In this document: positions 36,156 to 48,616 of the stretch, piece by piece
Layout of the letters: each line of letters opens with the position of its first letter
Numbering within the stretch: the first letter of the stretch is position 1
Source of the DNA: Cymodocea nodosa
Taxonomy: Eukaryota; Streptophyta; Magnoliopsida; Alismatales; Cymodoceaceae
DNA: 64,000 bases
Direction: 5' to 3'
Assembly: GCA_036874045.1 (NCBI GenBank)
Contig: CM072335.1
Coordinates: forward strand, 24,435,501-24,499,500
The notes under the pieces: model-generated
Told to the model about the DNA's origin: nothing
Seen by the model: the letters and a program-made list of their open reading frames with translations, nothing else
Database searches by the model: none
Position numbers and translations under genes: made by a program

Positions 36156-37267
36156 CTTATTTTCTCTCTTTTTGACATTTCAATAGGTAAAAATTCTTCA
36201 CCTTAATTTTAATTTTTTTTTAACTTTCAGTCACATGCATAAATACTTTTTCTTTTTCTATTTTCAAACATTCTAAACTTTCTTTTTTTTAACTCTTCTG
36301 AATTCTTTATCTTACACAAGTGGATCCTAAAGTAATTGTGAAGACTAATATTCTAGATCAAATACATGGCTGAAGAAGATCAACGTATTCCTTGATATAT
36401 TAATTAGAAATTAGATGCAATTTAAAATTCAACGACATGAGTCAAGGGTCTTCTATCGCTAAACTTGTGGTGTGGCTCCCTAAGCCTTAGTCAAATTAAA
36501 TAGAATTGAATAGAATTTTATTTTTAATAAAATTTTTAATTAATGAATTGTAATAATTAGTTAAAATATAATTAATTAATTAATTAATTAATTAACATGT
36601 TATAAAATTAAATATTTATATATCATTTATCAATTAATTAAGTATATATTATTTATCAAAATCAAGTACATACACATATATATATATATATATATATACA
36701 TTCATATATTATACGATTATTTTTCGTATCAAAAAATTCAAAAATATCAATAAAAATTTGTAAAATAATATCATCATGTCACCATAACAAAATAAGATTT
36801 TAATTAAAATTATTACTACATATTTAAATTTTAAAAGATCCATCTAATAAATTTTTTTCTTAAAGTTTAACCAAAAAATAAAATTCATTTTTCATTAAAA
36901 AAAAAAAATTTGTGAAAACAGACTTTACTGGTTGATACCAACAGCGTTATTAATAATTTTTGAATTCTAACATAATTATTATTATATCGCAATCAATTCA
37001 ACTACCACAGCTGGTTACCTCTTCACTTACAGTGTGATGTGAGTTGTTGAGTGTCCGAATCCACAAAGATTGTTGTCTAGCCGTACCATCACCTTCTCCT
37101 CCTTCCACGGAATCGATCCCCTCCACACTTTCACATTTCCCAATCTTCTTCCTCGTTTCTACCAAAGTCTAATTAAAAATGAGTTGTATGTTGATTTTTT
37201 TCATATTTTTTTATATATTTACAAGTGAGGTGAATCGTAGCAACTGCGACCACCACTCGGCATCGAC
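34100..37267. other. Intergenic between divergent PMI and disordered-protein genes
   Basis: Holds the upstream regions of two divergent genes. From about 34330 on it is AT-rich, with no coding signal. Simple repeats include a TTAA/TAAT run at 36571-36594 and an AT run at about 36677-36698. An ACACGTGT palindrome lies at about 34791-34798 and GCACGTG near 34609-34615. No transposon structure was recognised, although the 35200-36000 stretch looks like non-coding repeat DNA. Confidence 0.5.
36571..36698. repeat. Simple repeats (TTAA)n and (AT)n
   Basis: A run of alternating ATTA units at 36571-36594 is followed 80 bases later by an (AT)n run at about 36677-36698. They are separated by AT-rich unique sequence. 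Confidence 0.7.
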
Positions 37268-38104
37268 ATGGCCGTCGAGCTTCGTCGGGAGTCCGCACAC
37301 AACGCCGTGGACGTCGTCCCAGAAACGCCCACCTTACCGCAGCACCACCACGTCGAGACGTCGTCTACGGTGGACGCTCCCGACTTCGACTTCCGCGTTG
37401 ATCCCCGTGAGATCTCCGTGGACAATCATTCCACCGCGGACGAGCTTTTCTCGGACGGCAAGATCCTTCCCATCCCAATCCACCGCAAGAGCAGGGACAG
37501 CTCCTCATCCGCGCCGGATGGCCTTCGGGATCCTACTCGGTCTCCGTTACTTTCCCTTCCGAGGACGGTCAGCGGTCGGAGACGCGAGGCCATGTCCCAA
37601 CCGTACGTCGCGGAGGAGGAGGAAGAGGAAGAGGAAGAGGAAGACGACCAGAAGCCCCGGCCGGTCCGCCCAAAAGCACCCTCCTTGTTAGGGAGGTTTG
37701 GTAGAAGTAGCAGTCAGAGAGTCGGCAGAAGTGATGGAGGGATTTTCTCTTCTTTACGTATTGTATCGAAGACCAAGTCCACATCTTCTAATCTACTTCC
37801 GGAGTATCAGCGGCAGACCAGCGTCGCTACCACGAGGGGGAGGACGACGAATAGTTGCAGCAGCACGGACTGGTTCAACAAGTCCAAGGACACACATGGG
37901 AGTTGCACCGATTCATCGTCGTCGTTCTCGTCCGGGTCTCCCTACTACCGTAGCTCTTCCAAGTGCCGCGGCGACGTCGACGGAGCTCCGATTAGGCCGG
38001 TGCTCAACTTTACTCCGGTGAGGAGTGGCAATGGGTCGTTCTTGGCACATCTTCTCTGTATTGGGAGGGAGAGGAGCAGCGGGAACAAGCACACGCCTGA
38101 GTAG
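37268..38104 (+). CDS. Plant-specific disordered protein with FDFRV and ADELFSDGKILP motifs
   Basis: An intronless frame of 278 residues starting at ATG 37268 and ending TAG at 38102-38104. High GC and strong codon bias separate it from the AT-rich flanks. Features: an N-terminal FDFRVDPREIS (40-50) followed by TADELFSDGKILPIPI (56-71). Then come a Ser/Arg-rich region, an acidic run of ten Glu around residue 120, another Ser-rich low-complexity region, and a C-terminal RPVLNFTPV. The combination of an F-x-F element with ADELF-x-x-G-x-I/L-x-P is seen in small plant families such as DUF1645 and the MAKR/BKI1 group, so a regulatory adaptor role is possible. I cannot assign a family with certainty. 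Most of the protein is predicted disordered. Confidence 0.75.
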   Translation: MAVELRRESAHNAVDVVPETPTLPQHHHVETSSTVDAPDFDFRVDPREISVDNHSTADELFSDGKILPIPIHRKSRDSSSSAPDGLRDPTRSPLLSLPRTVSGRRREAMSQPYVAEEEEEEEEEEDDQKPRPVRPKAPSLLGRFGRSSSQRVGRSDGGIFSSLRIVSKTKSTSSNLLPEYQRQTSVATTRGRTTNSCSSTDWFNKSKDTHGSCTDSSSSFSSGSPYYRSSSKCRGDVDGAPIRPVLNFTPVRSGNGSFLAHLLCIGRERSSGNKHTPE

Positions 38105-39495
38105 ATACGGAGACGCTGGTGGTGGCAATGGAACAGAACCTTTTTGTTATCAGGTGCCTTCGACTGTATTAACTATCCATTTCGATCAAGGTTCCAAGGT
38201 AAATATCAGAAAATTTTATGATGCCCAAATCATAAATCAAGTTTATTCTTACGCATCATTTTAGTGTACATCAATTTTGATAGCAATTTTTGGATGAATG
38301 GGTGTGGTTGTTGGACCTTCTTTTTTGATAATTTTAGTGTCCTTTGCCCACTCGTAACCGCCGCACGTACGGAGATATTTCTTCTACGCACTGGAAGAAT
38401 TCTTCCAGTTCTCATACGTTTGCTAAAGAGAAATTTCCTAAAATAATTATGTATGCTAAAAAACATCTTTTTTTAAAAAAAAGCGTAAATCGGACAAACA
38501 TTGTTAAAATAAGAAATAGTGTACACAAACCGGTACTCTCTTGTAATCCCAGAATCTGCAGGCACCGGTGCTGCTGCAATAGATTATTTAAAGATGAAGT
38601 AGTGCGGGAAAGTATGCTTTCTACGGGGGTGTCTGTGCATAATTTCTGTCGGAAAAGAAAATAACAAAAATTATTAAAAATATTAGAAAATAGAAAATTT
38701 AAGAAATGATAGGAGATGATAAAAAAATTTAAGTATTTGTGTATGTTAAAAATAACGATAAATAATAAAAAAATTTGACATATTTGTGTATAATAGGAAA
38801 TGAACGTAAGCGATAGCAGTGAGCGATGAGAGTGACAAGCGACGAGTGGTAAGCAACGAGCGAGAGCAGCAAGCGACGAATGTAAGCAACGCACGATGTT
38901 GGGATAATTTTTCTAATATTTCTTGTAAGCACAAACACCCCCCTCCCCCCCCGGCTAGCTGCCGGACACCGGTAATTTGATTTCAGGACCGGATTTTAAG
39001 CTGGTTGGAGAAAAATATTTCAACTTCAAACGTAACATCATATGAAAGTGGTAGTAGGTAAGTGCCGTGGATTTCCATGGGCGGCCACTTAATTAACTAC
39101 GAGTTTTTTTTTCCGAGATTGTCAAGAAGATGATGTCCTTGGTATCTGAATTTCGATAAAAAAATTTATTTGACAGCTCAATACGCCACAAATTACCCAC
39201 AATTATATTTCATCACGCTCAATGAGCCACAAATTAAATTATTATAGGTGCACACATTAGCAGTGGTATTTTCTCACTTCATAAATACTTCAAGAAAGAA
39301 ACAACCAAGTTCACAATCATCCAACATCGATGTTCAACCATTTATCAAAAAATTATTAGAAGGCACAAATAAACAAGACAATGGAAGATTTTTATGAACA
39401 CAACGTATTGTAACAGGAAACCAAGCTTCAGGCCAGAAAAGAAATGGAAGATCGGCTGTCATAGTGACTTCTTCGTACAAATATAAGTGATGATT
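38105..39495. other. Intergenic between disordered-protein gene and alpha-SNAP 3' end
   Basis: Holds the 3' UTRs of two convergent genes. A stretch at about 38640-38800 of AAAATT/ATTTGTGTATAA repeats resembles the AT-rich block at 5570-5700. It is followed by a GC-richer degenerate repeat of AGCGACGAG-like units (about 38810-38900). A C-rich run lies at 38938-38951. No coding region is supported. Confidence 0.5.
38810..38900. repeat. Degenerate short tandem repeat of AGCGACGAG-like units
   Basis: Units such as GAGCGATGAG, AAGCGACGAG, AAGCAACGAG, AGCGAGAGC and AAGCGACGAA follow each other with spacings of 8-20 bases. Purine-rich on the plus strand. Confidence 0.6.
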
Positions 39496-42400
39496 TTAGG
39501 TAAGATCATCCTCTTCATTTTCCTTTTCTTTCAGTGCATTTTTAGCTCTCAACAAAAGTGTAGTTTTCCAAGCATCCTGCATAAAAAATATGTAACTGAA
39601 CATTGAAGAAAACAATTACCGATAAAAGAGAGATCAAATGTCCAGAAAAAAAGCTAAAGGTAGTTTCAAAATCAACAAAATAATTCAATTCATAACAAGG
39701 CTTTGCTTCTTGTGCTTTGGATAAGTCGATATTTCTGTTTTATAAATAGCAATAACAATAATAATCCAAATTATAATCTTATTACGTAAGATCGACCACA
39801 ATGTTTCCATTTCATAATATGAAGTAGCTTTCTCTGAAAAAAAATATGAAGTAGCTTTCGTTGGATGTATTTTCAAAAAGGTGGAACTGAGTTGGATAAA
39901 GTGGAAACCTTTCTCGGCCTTTCGGCCGAGATCAAGTGATGTGCACAGCTGGACGCCTAAGTGAAACGAAGTTCTCTGGCGTAAACTAGCAGCGATTTGT
40001 TTCATTCAATCACAACATAATCGAATACTAAATTTTTTTTCCAAACTTTTTGATATGTGGTGCGATGGGGGGCCCTCCCCGATATAAAACCTAAACTTGC
40101 ATCACATGGAACTCTAGCTTTGAATTGAAATTATGGAAACACAGCCTTCAGCTAACTAACCTAATGTAAATCATAACCAGAAAACCTGGACATTAGGGAA
40201 GTGAATACATTATATTTCATTTATCTAAGAGGTGAAAATAATGTTAACTACACACATAAAATACAAAGAGAAATGAGATATATTTCTGGACTTCAGAAAA
40301 AAGGACTCGCATTTGGTCGACATTTACCACTTCGTGGACAAACAAGTGGTCCAATAGCACCAAAAAAAACCGAACTCCATGTGGTACAAAAATATTGACA
40401 ATATGTCAACTGAAATTTTGCCTTCCTAGTCCTCTTCTTCCAACCAAAGCCATTGTTGCTGGTTGTACCACAGAGCTCATTAGCTTATGTACCACAGGGG
40501 TCTAGGTTTCCACGGCAGACTCACGACAATTGACTGCACTGGTCCTATCAGTTCATAATATAACTTTTATGGATAATACAACCTTAACCTGAAATGAATC
40601 AGGTCCTACATTTATTACTAGTCCTATCCATATAGCCTTTATCCCAGAAGCCCATCCATGCCAACAGCTTCACAATCCTTAAAAAAAACGGTCCTGTACA
40701 TACACTCATTGTCATCTCTACCTGGAGTGTCAAATCACCCAACCCGATCTTTAAAAGTGGTGTGTGCTACTCTCCAATTATTAGCTACCTCACTATTGCC
40801 AAGATCCTTAAAAAATAGAATTCAACCATTATTCTGACTTAAAGTAATGTGGTAGTGGAAGTATTTCTTTCTGTGGTCTGCTTGAGGAGGATAAGCCAAG
40901 AAAATAACCACCACTTGAGATGCATTACGTAAATGGATCACCAACAGATGGATTCAATAAAACCAATCAAAAAACTCTTCATCCCTAACAGTTTCAAATT
41001 AGCCATTGGAAGCTAACAATGAACAGACATCAACTTTCACATGGCACATACCTTTATGCAAAGAAAAGAAATCCACTCTAGAGTTATGAGTTGGACCATG
41101 AAGTCCATTCTCAATCATTTATATCTATCACTAGAATAAAAGAACTGTGTACTTCACAATAAAAGAAATTGAATATGATTTTGAAGGTCAGGCATATAGG
41201 TAACATACCAGCCGGGTCATACTATCAAACTCCTTCACAGTTGCTGTAAATTTTTCAACATCTTCCTCTTCCATTGCAGCTGCTAAATCCTGTAACACAT
41301 ATTGGATGTATCAAAATGAGCTATGGTTATAAAATATAAATTATGTATGTCAATTGTCCATTTGTTCATAAAATTTAACCTCACTACCAGTAACTTACAG
41401 CTAAAAACTTCATCTCCCGTGTGCCAGAAAAGGTTGGGTCAAGATCCTGTGCAAACAGTTCAACAAGACTTAAGAATTTTCTCCAAGAATATTTCATTAA
41501 ATTTGGATTGCAAACTGATACAGAGATCAAACCTGGTAGCGCTCTAAAGAGTTTGCTATTGCAACAGCATCACCTCGACAAAGTTGACAAAGTCCAGCAT
41601 TAAGAAGAATTCCTTTAACACTATATTTTAGAAGATTGTTGTTTATATTTTGTCGTGCAATTCCTTCAAATATTTCAACAGCCTTGGGGTACCTGAATAA
41701 AAATAATTTCTTGAAACTAGTTTAATACTGATGAAATAGAAACTGCAATGTTGTACATTCAAAAAAAAATGGTAAAGAACAATATACTAATAATAACAAC
41801 AATCCAAATCATAATCATAAGAACAATATACTAATAATCCAGATCCTCCTAATTAAGACAAAGCTAAGCAACCAGTCCAGATGTGAGCAAATCAAGGTTG
41901 GGTGCCTAATTAGGCATATTACTATGTACGGGTGGCAACGTTACTAATATGATGAATATTAAGTAGAATTCCAATAATTAAATAGGACTACGAGTCTATT
42001 ACTAAGTGAGGGTGACCTTTAGAACAATGGCAAAGTTGCTCTGTTATGATCAAGAGTCACAAATTCAAATCCTAGTAAACAACAAAATCTTTTCCTTTGT
42101 GGAGGTGGGGGCTGTGTATAATTAGACCCTCCCTGGACCCCAGATACATCGGAGTCTCACACTTGAGTCCTTTTTAATGAATCTAACACAGAGTATGATA
42201 AAGTGTAAGTTTAGCAATACAATAAATGGTAAAATGGTTATAATTTTAATTGAACAAGAGATCTTTAAAGTAAAAGATACAGGTGTTTGATATCTATAAT
42301 ACGTAAAATGAAGATATTAGGATAACCACAGAAAAGTAGGTTGGACAAAATAGAGAAACACATCTAGAATTTTGTGTGATTAAAGAATAGTCTTGAAATC

Positions 42401-45400
42401 AAAAGGATTGGTTGGCACTGTGCATGAAAAGCACACTTTGGTTGTCACTACTGTCATCTTTTCTCCCCTCTGCCCCCTGTTCTCTGTTAGGATCCAAATG
42501 AAATTCTGCTAGTTTTTTCAGAATCCAAAAAGACTTTGTTTAGAATGGTTGTAAATTCTGTATAAACCCAATGGTAATATGAAATGAACGGCTGGATTTG
42601 GCTTGGCTTTTTGTTCCCAAGTCCAGGTCCTTCCACAAGTTTCTGCTTCTTTTTTGCTCTCACGATTGGACCACCAACTGCCTGGAGCATCCTGATCAGA
42701 GGCATTCACTTGCCGAAACCTGATGATCCATTGACAAGTACACAACATTCTCCAGATTAGTTGGCTTGATCTTGGCATTTAACGGCTGGGTCTTTAGGGA
42801 AGCTGGTCTTTTCTACACTCTAGTGATGTTTTCCTCTCAGGATATCTTCATTCCAACTTTGTTTTCTCTTCTAATTAATCTAATTTCTATTCTCTCTCGT
42901 ATCTTGCTTGCTCTTTTAGGTTAGATCTATGTTATTTATGTTGAGTTTCATTTTTTTTACAAGTTTCAAGTTTGGTCAAAAAACAATTTCTAATTTTCTA
43001 GGATGTATTTATATATTTCAAAGTGAAATTGCATGTATGTTGCATGAATTTTATAAAAATGGTAAATCTCAGCTTTTTGCAATTTTCCTGATATTGTTTG
43101 AAATTTCCCAATTCATGGATTCTATTTGAGAGTAAAGGATGAATCTCATTAAAACTAAATAAGATATATCCAACAACAAAAGGTCTTATGAAGCAGATAA
43201 TGCCAAACCAAAAACAAAGAAAAGATTACAGATTACAGGAAGATCTTCCTCAACGTTAATAGATTTAATAGATCTACAAGTTTACTAGAACAAATTTCCT
43301 CAAACAAAATTTCCCTTTCATGGATTTATAAATGAAATGTATAAAAGATCTTCCTTAAATTTACTAGATTTGTGTCGATCTACCAAAAAATGTAAATATA
43401 AGTTTAATGCTATTATCCTTGATTTTGTCTGAATTAGTAATTTCCTAAATCATATAAGTGACAAATATTGTAGATACAAGTGTTTCATTTTTGGAATTAT
43501 TTTCTTTAAATTTTCATATTTTCAAGGATTTCTACTGAATATTTTCAAATTAACTCCTTTTTTCAGATTTAAAAGCATGACTGTCTAATTGTGCCATGGC
43601 ACTAATGGTAGTATATTTTAACTACTAATTGTGAACACAATAAAATTCGTTTCAACTTTGTGATCACAATAGCAAGCAGATAACGTGTTGATGGTGATGA
43701 AGATGGCAATGACTGATGAAAATGGTGACGGTAGCAGTGGTGGCATGATGATGGACAAATTCAAAGGTCACTGAATCATTTCATAAGAGAGTTTGTTTTT
43801 ATACATGCTATGCAGGGTGAGGATTACAAAGCTAGCCCACCTTTTGCAAATAAACCATTACCATATCATTATAGAAAAACTTATGCAACTAAAGGGGACA
43901 CACTAGGAAAATTCATAATGGTTATGCACTATTGTGGTTTTTCAATGATTTTTTCCTTTTTGTACTTTTAAATGTTACAGTTGTAGTGATGGTGGTACTT
44001 TTTTAGAATTGCGTATAGTTGTTAGATCAAAATTTTATTGTAAAATACAACTGCTAGGATCTAGGTGGAAAATTACAATACTACTGTTCCAACCATATAT
44101 ATGATACATTCCAACCGTAGTCATCTCCATCAACATTTTACCAAACTATTTATGGGATGTAGCAATTTTAACAGTAGCAAATAAATTGAAGATACTCAAG
44201 CAAGGGACATATAAGCAGCCTTAACAAGAATCTTTGATGTTTTGACCATGGCATCTGGAATCAATCAAAATTGACAATATTTTGTTGATCCAATAAAAAA
44301 TGGGCTTCCACAATAGATAGTGAGAGAATAGGATATCATATCATAAGTCCCAAGTTCAATCACATTTTTACTAATATGAGACTATTAACTCTAACACTAG
44401 CACTTATGGCCTCATCTTTAGCCTATAAACTGTCTTATTGGTTATGTATGTGAACTAGAGTCTAATATTATGTCAAAAATTTATTTCAAAATCAATTGAT
44501 AGCAAGGGAATGGAACACAATGTTATAAGTCTTAGGTTCGACCACATTTTTATTAATGTGGGATTATTAACGCCAACAATTTCAATTAACACATGGGATT
44601 GACCAATAGTCAGATTGGTATCAAAGATTGGATCAAGTATTCATCTGATCTGAAAGACTTTTATAACTGATGGAGTCACAGATTGTGCAATCTACGTATG
44701 GATTGGCCAATAATGACTCACCTTCTCCAACACCTTCTGTTGCCCTACTTCCAACTATTGGAATCACCCCCTTTCTCCTCATGTATCTAGTGAAAAACAA
44801 CTTGATCTTGCTGGTTTTTTGCTTAGATCTACCATTTGGAGGTGTTTTGCCACCAAGAAGTCTACTACATTTTTCTCATCTAAAACTCTATTTTGAGGTG
44901 ATTTCTCATCTACCTCTCTTATCTTGCAATTATAAGTCAGATGTTATTTACTTATGTTAATTTTTATATAAAACTTTTGTAATTTTCGAAATTTGTATGA
45001 TTTTTCCTTTATTTTCAATGAATATTCAAGATTTCATAGATTTTAAGAATGAAAATCAACACATCTTACATCGATTTGCAAAATATTGATAAATTTCTGT
45101 TTTTATGATTTACATGGAAATTCTTCCCATTTCGTCCTTTTTAGGTAATTTCACTGTTTTTCTGTAATTTATGTTTCCCATTTATTTATTGAATGAGATA
45201 AAGATATGTTGAAAAAAATGTGTTTTCATGATATTTTTGGAAAAAATAAGACTTTATCATGTATTTTCATTCAGATTTAGATACAAGATAGAAGTGAGAC
45301 ATAATTCTATACAAATATTGTAAGTATAACTACATAAGTCTTTTCACTATATATGTAACCATATAAGTATTTTATTTTTGGATTTAGCTTCTTATTCTTT

Positions 45401-48400
45401 TTTAGATTTTTAGCCGGTTTGTAGTAAATCTTTGTGTATTACATGAATTGCATTGAAGACGTGAAGCAGATCTTATTGTAGTGTGAGTGACCATAAGTAA
45501 GACCTTAACAGAAATAAAGATCCCAATTGGTTGCACAAGTTTTCTATTGATAACAATAGGAGGAAGACAACGTAGATACTGTGACAAGAAAATTAGAGGA
45601 GATCATGTGTCAAGATTGAAACGACTTCTAATTGCTAGCTACAGCAATGTCACCAAGATGAAGATTACTTTACCCATGCTACATTAGATGAAGATCATGG
45701 AGTCAAGCCACACTATAGACATGATTTTGAACCCTTGCTGCATCATTACACAATGAAAAGGACAAAAATTCAGGATGACACAGCCACAACAGTAGCTAGC
45801 TGGAGGAGACTGAATAATTTTTGTCAAGAATCTTTAATTGTGAATGAGATGTAAGCTCAATTTTTAGTTGTGCAACAACAAGAGACACCTCTATGATTAC
45901 ACCTCATTCCTGATCTAAATATATGGAGGTATGTCGATAATTGATGATGATATGAAAATATAAATCAATAAAAAAATCATTAGAAATAGAATGAAGGTTA
46001 GTGAACAATGATCTCAAGTTGATGATTGTGCTAATTTTAGAAAAATGCCAAAAAGAATCCGTCATTGATTGAGAATTGATATGGTGAAAACCCAGCCTAT
46101 TTGATGCCAACCATGATTAATATAAGGGCATCAAAATACTCAATTACTCTCCTATGAACTTAAGGGTGTATAAGTTTCTTTTTTCTCTAGAAATGTGTGA
46201 TAGTATGTTTAACTTATTAAGATGAATCTAGACTTATGGTAGGCTATGTCAAAGAAAATGAGAGAATCATCCTACATTTTCCTATACTAAACTACTTAGG
46301 AAGAAGGAAGCAATAAATTAAGATGAAATTAAAACGGCATATGAAGGTTGAAAATCACATATCTAAAGCCTAGAGATAGTGAAAAAGGGTCTAAAATTAC
46401 GTAAATAAATAGATAATATACAGTTTGATAGAAATAAATGTAGAGATTGTAGTCATATTGCCAATCCCATATATTGGGATTAAAGCATTGCTAATGTTTT
46501 TGTTGCATCATTAAAGTTTGATAATTAAGAAACGAAATATATTAAAATGCATATAATATGCTTTAACCATAAGTAAAATAGTTAATTACAGTTATTTTCA
46601 TTAAACTAATACATAGAACAATTGAATCTAAGTATACATGTAACATACATCAAGGACACAGATCGTAGAGAATATAAAAATAATATCCATATTGCATTCA
46701 ATAGAAAGGAATATGGAATAGATATGCATACACATTTTCATACATACCACAAAAATAAATACACAATATCTACACACATTTCAAATCATAATTAATAAAA
46801 ATAAACTAGCATCAAGTGGCATAAGGAACAGTTTGGTAGATGAGACGTACTGCTCCAATTGTGCTGCAAATTGGGCAACCTTCTGCTTGCACTGGTTTGA
46901 AGATGTTGACACTTCTTCACTCTGGAAGAGATCTGCAGCCCGCTCAAGGAAAATAATTGCTTTCTCAATGTTCTGATCTTGCTCGTAAAGCTCACCAATG
47001 TCCTGAAGCATTGAACATCACAATGAGTACCACCAATATTTAATCTCTTCAGGCCAGCCAATACTTCTTCCTTATGTACAATATGAAAAAGATTACCTTG
47101 CAGTATCTTGCGGCCATATTTAGCCTTCCAATCTCCAAGAAAAGATTCACAGCCTCGTTCAAGTGTTGTGCAGCCTCTGCAGAAAGAGTCATCCAATAAA
47201 GAAATGACATAGCCATAACATGAACAGAAATTTACTAACAAATTTAGGGCTAAATATGTAAAAATGATTAGATTATGACAAGAAGATGGATGGCTAGACA
47301 GAGAATCTTACTGTTACATACAGGTGAAAAAGGCTATAAACAGACTATCATATTTCTAATGTGATTATGGACATTCGAAAAATATGCTGCAATAAACAAA
47401 GAAGCAATGTGCTAAAGAGCATAAAATATGATAACATGGAATGAGATATAGTAAGAAACATAAGCTAAGAGCCTAAGACCACTAAGATGAATAGGAAACA
47501 GAAAATGATAAAAAAAATTAGAAAATAAATTAAAAAAATTGAAAGTTCATGTATACAATAAAAAATGGGTATGCTTAAACAGGTATGGTAAAACAAGGAA
47601 TGGATCTATGCAGCATAAAAGGTATTGATGTACATCATCAAACTGTAAACTCTATAGATCGAGGGAGAAGAGTCACATTGAGAACTAAAATTATAAGTGC
47701 AAGCTCAGGTCAAACATGTAGCTATTGCCAAGTACGTGCGAACTCCATCACGCATCCTAGCAAGGTGTAAGCATCTTTAGAAATAATGAAATGGGCACGG
47801 ACTAGAGGAAGATGCATGGCAAGATAGTCACTTGTAAGATTACCAGAACAGGTTTATGGTAAGATTCAACAAGAAGTGGTTTTTATCTTTCGCAATCCAA
47901 TTGCCTCAGGATTCATGTAACGGGCCATATAATTAAGACTTAAACATCAAAAGCACATATCAAAACGAAATAGATGCTGCTTACGACCTTAATTTGCGTA
48001 ATGCATTCTTATAGAAAGAAACAAAGAGCAGAATCGGAGCTTCATTTCACAAATGTACCTTGAGTGGAGAATTTCTTGTAACAGTTTGCAGCGTCCACAT
48101 AGGCGGAGGCAGCTTCGTGCTTGCTGTCCAACTTTCATGTAGAGACCGAGAGAGAGAACCAATTTCACAATAATTTGCTACTGCATGTTGAAAATAAACA
48201 AGATAGAAACGGAAATGGGGAAAGGAAAATAGGGTTCAACCTTGATGTGACAAGAAGCAAGCTTGATGTACGCCGAACCAGCTTTATCCCCTGAAAGAAA
48301 AAGAGTCGATCGCAAAAACGGACATAAAAAGAGATTCAATCAGATGGTGAAAATAAAAACAATACACGACGACGACGATTACGTTATTGATTCAGATATA

Positions 48401-48616
48401 TACGGTATTCCATAGAGCGGTAATGGAACAGGAAATAGAGGAAAGCTGGGGATTCGATTTACAGTTTTTTGCTAGCTTGTAGGAAGTGGCAGCTTTCTCG
48501 TAAAGATCGGCGGCGTCCTCGTGCTTGGATCCGAAGATGCCCCAGCCATTGAGCTTCTTCTCGGCCTTCTTCTCGTACTCCTCACCTTTGGCGACGTGAT
48601 CCCCCGACGATGCCAT
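39496..48616 (-). CDS. Alpha-SNAP (soluble NSF attachment protein)
   Basis: Nine minus-strand exons: 48616-48463, 48290-48241, 48131-48059, 47176-47097, 47002-46851, 41692-41533, 41446-41399, 41289-41209, 39576-39496. They give 292 residues, matching plant alpha-SNAPs (about 289). The start [43 protein letters not shown]... is the TPR-like N-terminus. [39 protein letters not shown] and [15 protein letters not shown] follow. The end is acidic ([11 protein letters not shown]), as expected for the NSF-stimulating tail. The protein recruits NSF to SNARE complexes and drives their disassembly on secretory membranes. Exon 5 to 6 is separated by a 5.2-kb intron that contains retroelement-derived sequence. 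The splice GAGCA/GTACGT with G/TAC is frame-verified. All nine exons keep frame with no stop. Confidence 0.96.
39905..39938 (+). other. U2 snRNA 5'-end-like fragment with perfect stem I hairpin
   Basis: AAACCTTTCTCGGCC, then TTTC, then GGCCGAGATCAAGTG matches the first 34 bases of plant U2 snRNA almost throughout. The hairpin CTCGGCC/GGCCGAG (39913-39919 with 39924-39930) corresponds to U2 stem I but is fully paired. The similarity stops at about 39938, and no branch-site-binding region, Sm site, upstream sequence element or TATA box at the expected spacing was found. It lies in intron 8 of alpha-SNAP on the opposite strand. Probably a 3'-truncated U2 pseudogene. Confidence 0.55.
42010..42175 (+). 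repeat. tRNA-derived SINE (Au-SINE-like) in alpha-SNAP intron 5
   Basis: The 5' part has the pol III box A region GGCAAAGTTGCTC and box B-like ATTCAAATCC. It is followed by GGAGGTGGGGGCTG, TAGACCCTCCC and GGACCCC, and ends in a TTTTT tail. This order of blocks is that of the plant Au SINE family. The copy has clearly diverged. Orientation is opposite to the host gene. Confidence 0.7.
44330..44960 (+). mobile_element. LTR-retrotransposon fragment (LTR end, PBS, gag start) in alpha-SNAP intron 5
   Basis: TGGTATCAAAGA at 44616-44627 matches 10 of 12 bases of the tRNA-iMet primer-binding site and is preceded by a CA. It is followed by an open frame with ATG at 44670 ([15 protein letters not shown]...), rich in Ser/Pro/Thr like a copia gag N-terminus. 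Two related stretches, about 44338-44395 and 44508-44580 (CATAAGTCCCAAGTTC and TATAAGTCTTAGGTTC, each followed by TATTAAC), lie upstream. The other LTR and the pol region were not found. Confidence 0.5.

Noticed and set aside
39577..41208. Long intron 8 of alpha-SNAP as a nested gene
   Set aside because: Frames are short and AT-rich with no motif. Only the U2-like fragment stood out.
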